A stretch of 64,000 nucleotides of DNA from Streptomyces griseosporeus (GTDB taxonomy: Bacteria > Actinomycetota > Actinomycetes > Streptomycetales > Streptomycetaceae). A model generated the notes under the pieces. The model was not told the DNA's origin and made no database searches. It saw nothing but the letters and a program-made list of their open reading frames with translations. Shown piece after piece: positions 60,204 to 64,000 of the stretch; position 1 is the stretch's first letter; each line of letters starts with the position of its first letter. Made by a program: the position numbers and the translations under genes. The stretch covers positions 97,700-161,699 of the forward strand of contig NZ_BNBR01000002.1 in NCBI RefSeq assembly GCF_014656055.1, given 5' to 3'.

Positions 60204-60208
60204 GCCGG

Positions 60209-60242
60209 CCGCCCCGCCCGGCGAACCGACCGGGCGGGGCGG
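60209..60242. terminator. Bidirectional hairpin between convergent genes
   Basis: CCGCCCCGCCCGG (60209-60221) and its complement (60230-60242) form a perfect 13-bp stem with an eight-base loop. It lies between the stops of the thioesterase and the PaaK-like gene and can serve both. Confidence 0.8.
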
Positions 60243-60254
60243 GCCCGGGCCCGG

Positions 60255-61511
60255 TCAGTTCGCCGGGCGCTCGTCCACCACCTGCTGGAGCTTGCCCGTG
60301 CGCGGGTTCGTGAGCAGCTCGGACCGCGGTACCCACTCGATGCCCAGCTCGTGGATGGCGCCGTCCGCGACCTCCGCCGGGAAGAGGGGCCGGGCCGCGT
60401 AGACCGCCTCGACGAGCCGGGCCGCGAGGCCGGCCGGGGGCTCCTCGACGTATCCGAGTCGCAGGATCAGGCCGTCCTTGCCGTCCCAGCGGCGCTGCAC
60501 CATCTGCATGCCGGCGATGTACCGGTCCGGATCCGCCTCCACGAGGACCGCGCGGACGTCCTCGATCGGCATCGACACCGTGCCGACGCGGCCGCCCTCG
60601 ATGGACCGTCCGAGGAGCCGGAAGCGCGTGCACTGCGCGTCGACCCACTCGGCGCGGTCGCCGGCCGGGAAGCGGATGACCGGCATCAGCGTGCGGAACA
60701 GGTTGGTGACGAGGAGCCGGCCCGGCACCCCGGGCGTGGTAATCGGCTCGCTCGTGACGTCGTCCACGATCTCCACGACCGTGCGGTGCGGGAACGCCTC
60801 GTGCACCCGTACGTCCTCGCCGGGTACGGGCCGTCCGACGAGGCCCGCGTCGATGGAGGCGTAACCGACCGAGGCGATGGCGGCCTTGGGGAAGGCCCGC
60901 AGCAGGATGGGCCGCAGGTCGGTGAAGAGCAGGTCGCCGCCGAAGAGGAGCAGTTCGACCGAGTCGGCGGTCCGGCCGCGGCGGACGAGGAGTTCGGCGA
61001 CGGCGGCCAGCTTCATGGGCACGCCCGCGAGGACGTTCACGCCGAAGTCGCGGATGAGGTCGGCGATGAACTCGTTGGGGGCACCGGCGCCGACGGGCAG
61101 GCGGACGTTCTCCACGGGGGCCGCGTGCAGGGCGTGTTCGATGTAGAGCATGCCGCCGTAGAGTTCGCCCGCCCAGAAGAGGTTGGCCACGCGGTGACCG
61201 GGCTTGAGTCCGGCCTGCACGATGCCGGCGCCGAACGCGGTGACGGAGTCGGCGTGTTCCGTCCGCGACCACACCGACAGCTTGGGCACGCCGGTGGTGC
61301 CGCCGGTCTTGTAGACCCCGGCGTCGGTCAGCGGTCCGGTCAGCACCCGGTTGTCGGGCCAGGTGTTGGCCGCCCAGAACTCGGTGTGGTCGATGACGGG
61401 GAGCTGGGTGAGATGCGAGACCGTCTCCGGCACGTCCTTGTACGCCTCGGCGTAGAAGGGCGAGTGGGTGCGGACGAAGTCGACGAGTTCCTGGAGGGAT
61501 TTGGTGGGCAC
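60255..61511 (-). CDS. PaaK-like adenylate-forming enzyme
   Basis: A 418-residue member of the phenylacetate-CoA ligase (PaaK) branch of adenylating enzymes. The ATP-binding loop is YKTGGTTGVPK (residues about 67-77), and GYASIDAGLVGRP and FPAGDRAEW match later adenylation motifs. The C-terminal end TNPRTGKLQQV carries the catalytic lysine. It should activate a carboxylic acid, perhaps an aromatic or amino acid, as an adenylate. It lies four bases after the SDR stop, in an operon with an MFS transporter and a second PaaK-like enzyme at the window edge. Confidence 0.9.
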   Translation of the reverse strand: MPTKSLQELVDFVRTHSPFYAEAYKDVPETVSHLTQLPVIDHTEFWAANTWPDNRVLTGPLTDAGVYKTGGTTGVPKLSVWSRTEHADSVTAFGAGIVQAGLKPGHRVANLFWAGELYGGMLYIEHALHAAPVENVRLPVGAGAPNEFIADLIRDFGVNVLAGVPMKLAAVAELLVRRGRTADSVELLLFGGDLLFTDLRPILLRAFPKAAIASVGYASIDAGLVGRPVPGEDVRVHEAFPHRTVVEIVDDVTSEPITTPGVPGRLLVTNLFRTLMPVIRFPAGDRAEWVDAQCTRFRLLGRSIEGGRVGTVSMPIEDVRAVLVEADPDRYIAGMQMVQRRWDGKDGLILRLGYVEEPPAGLAARLVEAVYAARPLFPAEVADGAIHELGIEWVPRSELLTNPRTGKLQQVVDERPAN

Positions 61512-61515
61512 GGCG

Positions 61516-62418
61516 CTACCTTTCCTGCTCTGTGTCGGCGTCGGACTGCGGCCCGCGCCCGATCCACGTGCGGGCGAGTTCCCGCACCACGGAGCCGTCG
61601 CGGTCGGCCAGTTTGTTCTCGATGTAGGCGGCCGCCCAGGGGTTCGTGGGGACGCGGAAGGCCGGCCGTTCGGCCCGCAGTGTCCGCACCACGACGTCCG
61701 CCACCTCGGCCGCGGACTGCCCGGCGCCCTCCCAGCCCTGGGTGGTGACCCAGTGGATGTAGTCGGCGAAGGTGGGCGCGTACGGGCCGGAGGCGGCCTC
61801 GATGGTCCTGCGGTTGATGTCGGGGAAGATCCCGAAGGAGGTGTCCCGGACGAAGCCGGGCACCACCACGGACACCGTCACCCCGTGCGCCTCGGCCACC
61901 GGCGCGAGGCTCTCCATGAAGCCTTCGACGGCGAACTTCGCCGCGCAGTACGCCTCGTTGAAGGGCTGTCCGACGATGCCGTGGACGCTGCCGATGGTGA
62001 GCAGGCGGCCCCGGGCGGCGCGCAGCAGCGGCATCGCGGCCCGGCTGACCTCGACGACGCCGAAGAAGTTCACCTCCAGGTTGGCCCGCAGCGCCTCCGG
62101 GGTGGACATCTCCAGGGTCGGGTCGAAGTTGGAGACGCCGGCGTTGTTGACCAGCGCGTCCAGGCGTCCGTACGTCTCGCGCACGCCGTCGACGCAGCGC
62201 GTGACCGATTCGGTGTCGGTCACGTCCAGTTGGCGGATGTCCAGCCGTGCTCCGGCCCCATCGGCTTCCTTGCGGAGCACGTCGGCGCGGGTGGGGTCGC
62301 GCAGGGTGGCGACCGTGGTGAAGCCGGCCCGGGCGGCCGCGACCGCGGTGGCCAGCCCGATGCCCGAGGAGGTACCGGTGATCAGCACGACCGGGGGCTT
62401 GCCGTCCGTCGTGGTCAT
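61516..62418 (-). CDS. Short-chain dehydrogenase/reductase
   Basis: A 300-residue SDR: TGTSSGIG (14-21), NNAG (91-94), S144, Y157 and K161 (YCAAK). The family handles hydroxyl/keto conversions of small substrates. It overlaps the MFS gene by four bases and is followed four bases later by the PaaK-like gene, so the operon is tightly coupled. The C-terminal extension (residues 240-300) contains ELARTWIGRGPQ. The substrate could be the acid activated by its neighbours. Confidence 0.92.
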   Translation of the reverse strand: MTTTDGKPPVVLITGTSSGIGLATAVAAARAGFTTVATLRDPTRADVLRKEADGAGARLDIRQLDVTDTESVTRCVDGVRETYGRLDALVNNAGVSNFDPTLEMSTPEALRANLEVNFFGVVEVSRAAMPLLRAARGRLLTIGSVHGIVGQPFNEAYCAAKFAVEGFMESLAPVAEAHGVTVSVVVPGFVRDTSFGIFPDINRRTIEAASGPYAPTFADYIHWVTTQGWEGAGQSAAEVADVVVRTLRAERPAFRVPTNPWAAAYIENKLADRDGSVVRELARTWIGRGPQSDADTEQER

Positions 62419-63716
62419 GAGGCGCCCTCCGCGAGTGCCGGTTCGGCGCCCCCGCCGTCCACCTGTGCCACTTTCTGCCGCTCGGCCGCGTTCAGGAGCG
62501 GCTGCACCCGCAGCGCGGGCAGGAAGGAGCAGGCCGCGAGCAGGGTGCCGCCGGCCATGGTGACCCGGGCCGCGTCCAGCACGCCGAGCGGTCCGGTGAG
62601 CAGACTGACGGCCCCGCCTCCGGCCAGGGCGGCCAGCGGGATCACACCCCACGTGGCGGTCCGGAACGCCGCGTGCATCACGCCCTGGTGGGAGGCGGTC
62701 ATCCGGGACTGGCGGATGGGGGCGCTGGAGACGTTGATGCAGGACATGAAGAAGCCGTAACAGCCCATGGTCACGGCGATCACCGCGCCGGCCGGCAGCG
62801 CGGGGGCGGCCAGGACCCCGAGGCCCACCAGACAGTGCAGCAGCAGCGCCCAGGCCAGCATCCGCCCGGTCCCCAGGCGTTCACCCGCCTTCGGTGCGAC
62901 GGCCGCACCGACCAGGGCACCCACCGCGGCGACCGACATGGCGGCGCCGAAGACGCCCACGGAGACGCCCAGTCCCTGGTAGGCGAGGATCGGGAGCACG
63001 GTGACGAAGACGGGTCCGCCGCAGTTCAGCGTCACGGCCGCGATCACCACCCGACGCAGCACCGGGTCGGCCCAGTTCAGCCGGAAGCCCGCCGTCAGCC
63101 GCTCCCACACCGATCCTTCGGGGACCGTTCGCTCGCCCCAGGGCCGCATGGACCGGATGCACAGGGCCGAGACCAGATAGCTGGCCGCGTCGACGAGGAG
63201 GGCGGCCACGCCCAGCGCGCCGTAGAGGCCGGCCGCGAGGGACGGGCCGGAGACCTCGGAGACCGAACGGGTGCCTTCGAGCCGGGAGTAGGCCCGCACC
63301 AGGTGGTCCTTCGGCACCACGGCGGGTACGGCGACCAGGTAGCCGACGGTGAAGAAGATGGTCGCGCCGCTGATCACCGCCACGCAGCCGAACAGCAGCG
63401 GTGTGGAGAGCCACCCCTGCCAGTACGCGACGGGGATGACGGCCACCGCCACCAGCCGGGCGAGGTCGCAGGCGAGCAGGGTACGGCGGTTGTCCCACCG
63501 GTCGACCAGCACGCCGGCCAGCGGACCCAGCAGCGGAATGCCCAGGTACTGCGCCATGGCGACGATGCCCACCTGGAAGGCGGAGGCGTCCAGCACGAAG
63601 ATCATCAGCGTCGGTACGACGAAGATCGTGATGCGGTCGCCGACGGTGCTCACCGACTGGCCGACCCAGAAGCGGTTGAACTCGGGGCCGAGGGAGACCG
63701 GCCACCGCGGCTTCAC
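62415..63716 (-). CDS. MFS transporter
   Basis: A 433-residue transporter with 10-12 hydrophobic spans and an MFS signature loop (GVLVDRWDNRRTLL). It resembles macrolide-efflux-type (MefA/enterobactin exporter) transporters. It overlaps the SDR gene by four bases downstream and the partial PaaK-like gene by four bases upstream. It is likely to export the product of this operon. Confidence 0.9.
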   Translation of the reverse strand: MKPRWPVSLGPEFNRFWVGQSVSTVGDRITIFVVPTLMIFVLDASAFQVGIVAMAQYLGIPLLGPLAGVLVDRWDNRRTLLACDLARLVAVAVIPVAYWQGWLSTPLLFGCVAVISGATIFFTVGYLVAVPAVVPKDHLVRAYSRLEGTRSVSEVSGPSLAAGLYGALGVAALLVDAASYLVSALCIRSMRPWGERTVPEGSVWERLTAGFRLNWADPVLRRVVIAAVTLNCGGPVFVTVLPILAYQGLGVSVGVFGAAMSVAAVGALVGAAVAPKAGERLGTGRMLAWALLLHCLVGLGVLAAPALPAGAVIAVTMGCYGFFMSCINVSSAPIRQSRMTASHQGVMHAAFRTATWGVIPLAALAGGGAVSLLTGPLGVLDAARVTMAGGTLLAACSFLPALRVQPLLNAAERQKVAQVDGGGAEPALAEGAS

Positions 63717-64000
63717 TCCTCCTCCCGCACCACGAGCCCGGCGGTCTTGCCGGTCCGCTCGTTGCTGATCAGGTCGGTGACGGGACGTACCCGGAAGTTC
63801 TCCGGGTCGTGCAGGAAGGCGGTGCTCAGCGTGAACGTCTCGGCCAGCAGCTCTTTGCGCAGCCGCTCGGCGTCCACCGCCGCACCCGGCTGGGTCAGCA
63901 GCAGCACCTCCACGGTGCCGGCGCGGCCGCCGGTCTCCGAGATCACCACTTGGGCGCGCGAGACGCCCGGCTCCCGTTCCACCCGTGCGATCACCTCGTC
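63713..64000 (-). CDS. PaaK-like adenylate-forming enzyme, C-terminal part (continues past the edge)
   Basis: The visible part encodes about 95 residues ending the enzyme: VEREPGVSRAQVVISE, then FRVRPVTDLISNERTGKTAGLVVREEE. The RTGK motif with the catalytic lysine and its context align with the end of the complete PaaK-like protein at 60255-61511, so it is a paralogue. The frame is open at the edge, so the start lies outside the window. The stop overlaps the MFS start by four bases. Confidence 0.8.
   Translation of the reverse strand, partial: DEVIARVEREPGVSRAQVVISETGGRAGTVEVLLLTQPGAAVDAERLRKELLAETFTLSTAFLHDPENFRVRPVTDLISNERTGKTAGLVVREEE

Noticed and set aside
1..64000. tRNA, rRNA, CRISPR array, intact insertion sequence or attachment site
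   Set aside because: No such pattern was seen on reading both strands. Only a transposase fragment is present.

Overview
The window is high-GC actinobacterial DNA that looks like a Streptomyces chromosome. Third codon positions are almost all G or C, GTG and TTG starts are common, and TTA leucine codons are confined to a few genes. Many proteins are secreted, lipid-anchored or regulatory, as is typical of the genus. I see no rRNA, tRNA or CRISPR array. The content mixes accessory metabolism, carbohydrate use and cell-envelope functions, as in a chromosome arm rather than the core.

Layout. (1) 1-4.9 kb: extracellular carbohydrate genes (a CBM plus DUF1996 protein and a GH16 enzyme that has lost its catalytic core), a LacI-type regulator with two matching promoter/operator sites, two small proteins and an intact GH16-like protein. 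(2) 5-12 kb: small unknown proteins, two short-chain dehydrogenases, a PAP2 phosphatase next to a YihY membrane protein, a nucleotidyltransferase-like protein, and a LysR regulator divergent from one SDR with a palindrome between them. (3) 12-22 kb: the most striking region. A divergent MFS exporter faces a tightly coupled run of seven genes: clavaminate-synthase-type dioxygenase, aspartate decarboxylase PanD, a PLP fold-II-like protein, a GNAT/Fem-like acyltransferase, a Rossmann dehydrogenase, a class III aminotransferase and a glutamine-dependent asparagine synthetase. A strong terminator follows. Four of these eight genes carry a TTA codon, so the locus is probably a bldA-controlled pathway for a small amino-acid-derived natural product made without NRPS or PKS.

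(4) 22-35 kb: a haloacetate-dehalogenase-like hydrolase, secreted and beta-propeller proteins, a dienelactone-hydrolase-like enzyme divergent from a GlxA-type regulator, an S41 protease, a DHFR-like protein, a FUSC membrane protein and a secreted cutinase-like/NlpC-P60/four-SH3 fusion protein. (5) 35-42.6 kb: a tiny membrane protein, a two-component system, membrane and lipoproteins, then a decayed patch with an IS5-like transposase scrap and two genes each broken by one extra base in a homopolymer. (6) 42.8-49.7 kb: a sugar module of ROK regulator, MmsA/MmsB/ChvE-type ABC transporter and GH43-like secreted enzyme, which fits pentose-oligosaccharide use.

(7) 49.8-59.6 kb: a membrane Ser/Thr kinase, a lipoprotein, a Tat-exported flavin amine oxidase, a CASTOR/POLLUX-like protein, and a junction where an MMPL transporter and a divergent TetR regulator have both lost their N-termini. 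(8) 59.7-64 kb: a PaaI-type thioesterase facing an operon of two PaaK-like adenylating enzymes (one running off the edge), an MFS transporter and an SDR, probably the edge of another biosynthetic cluster.
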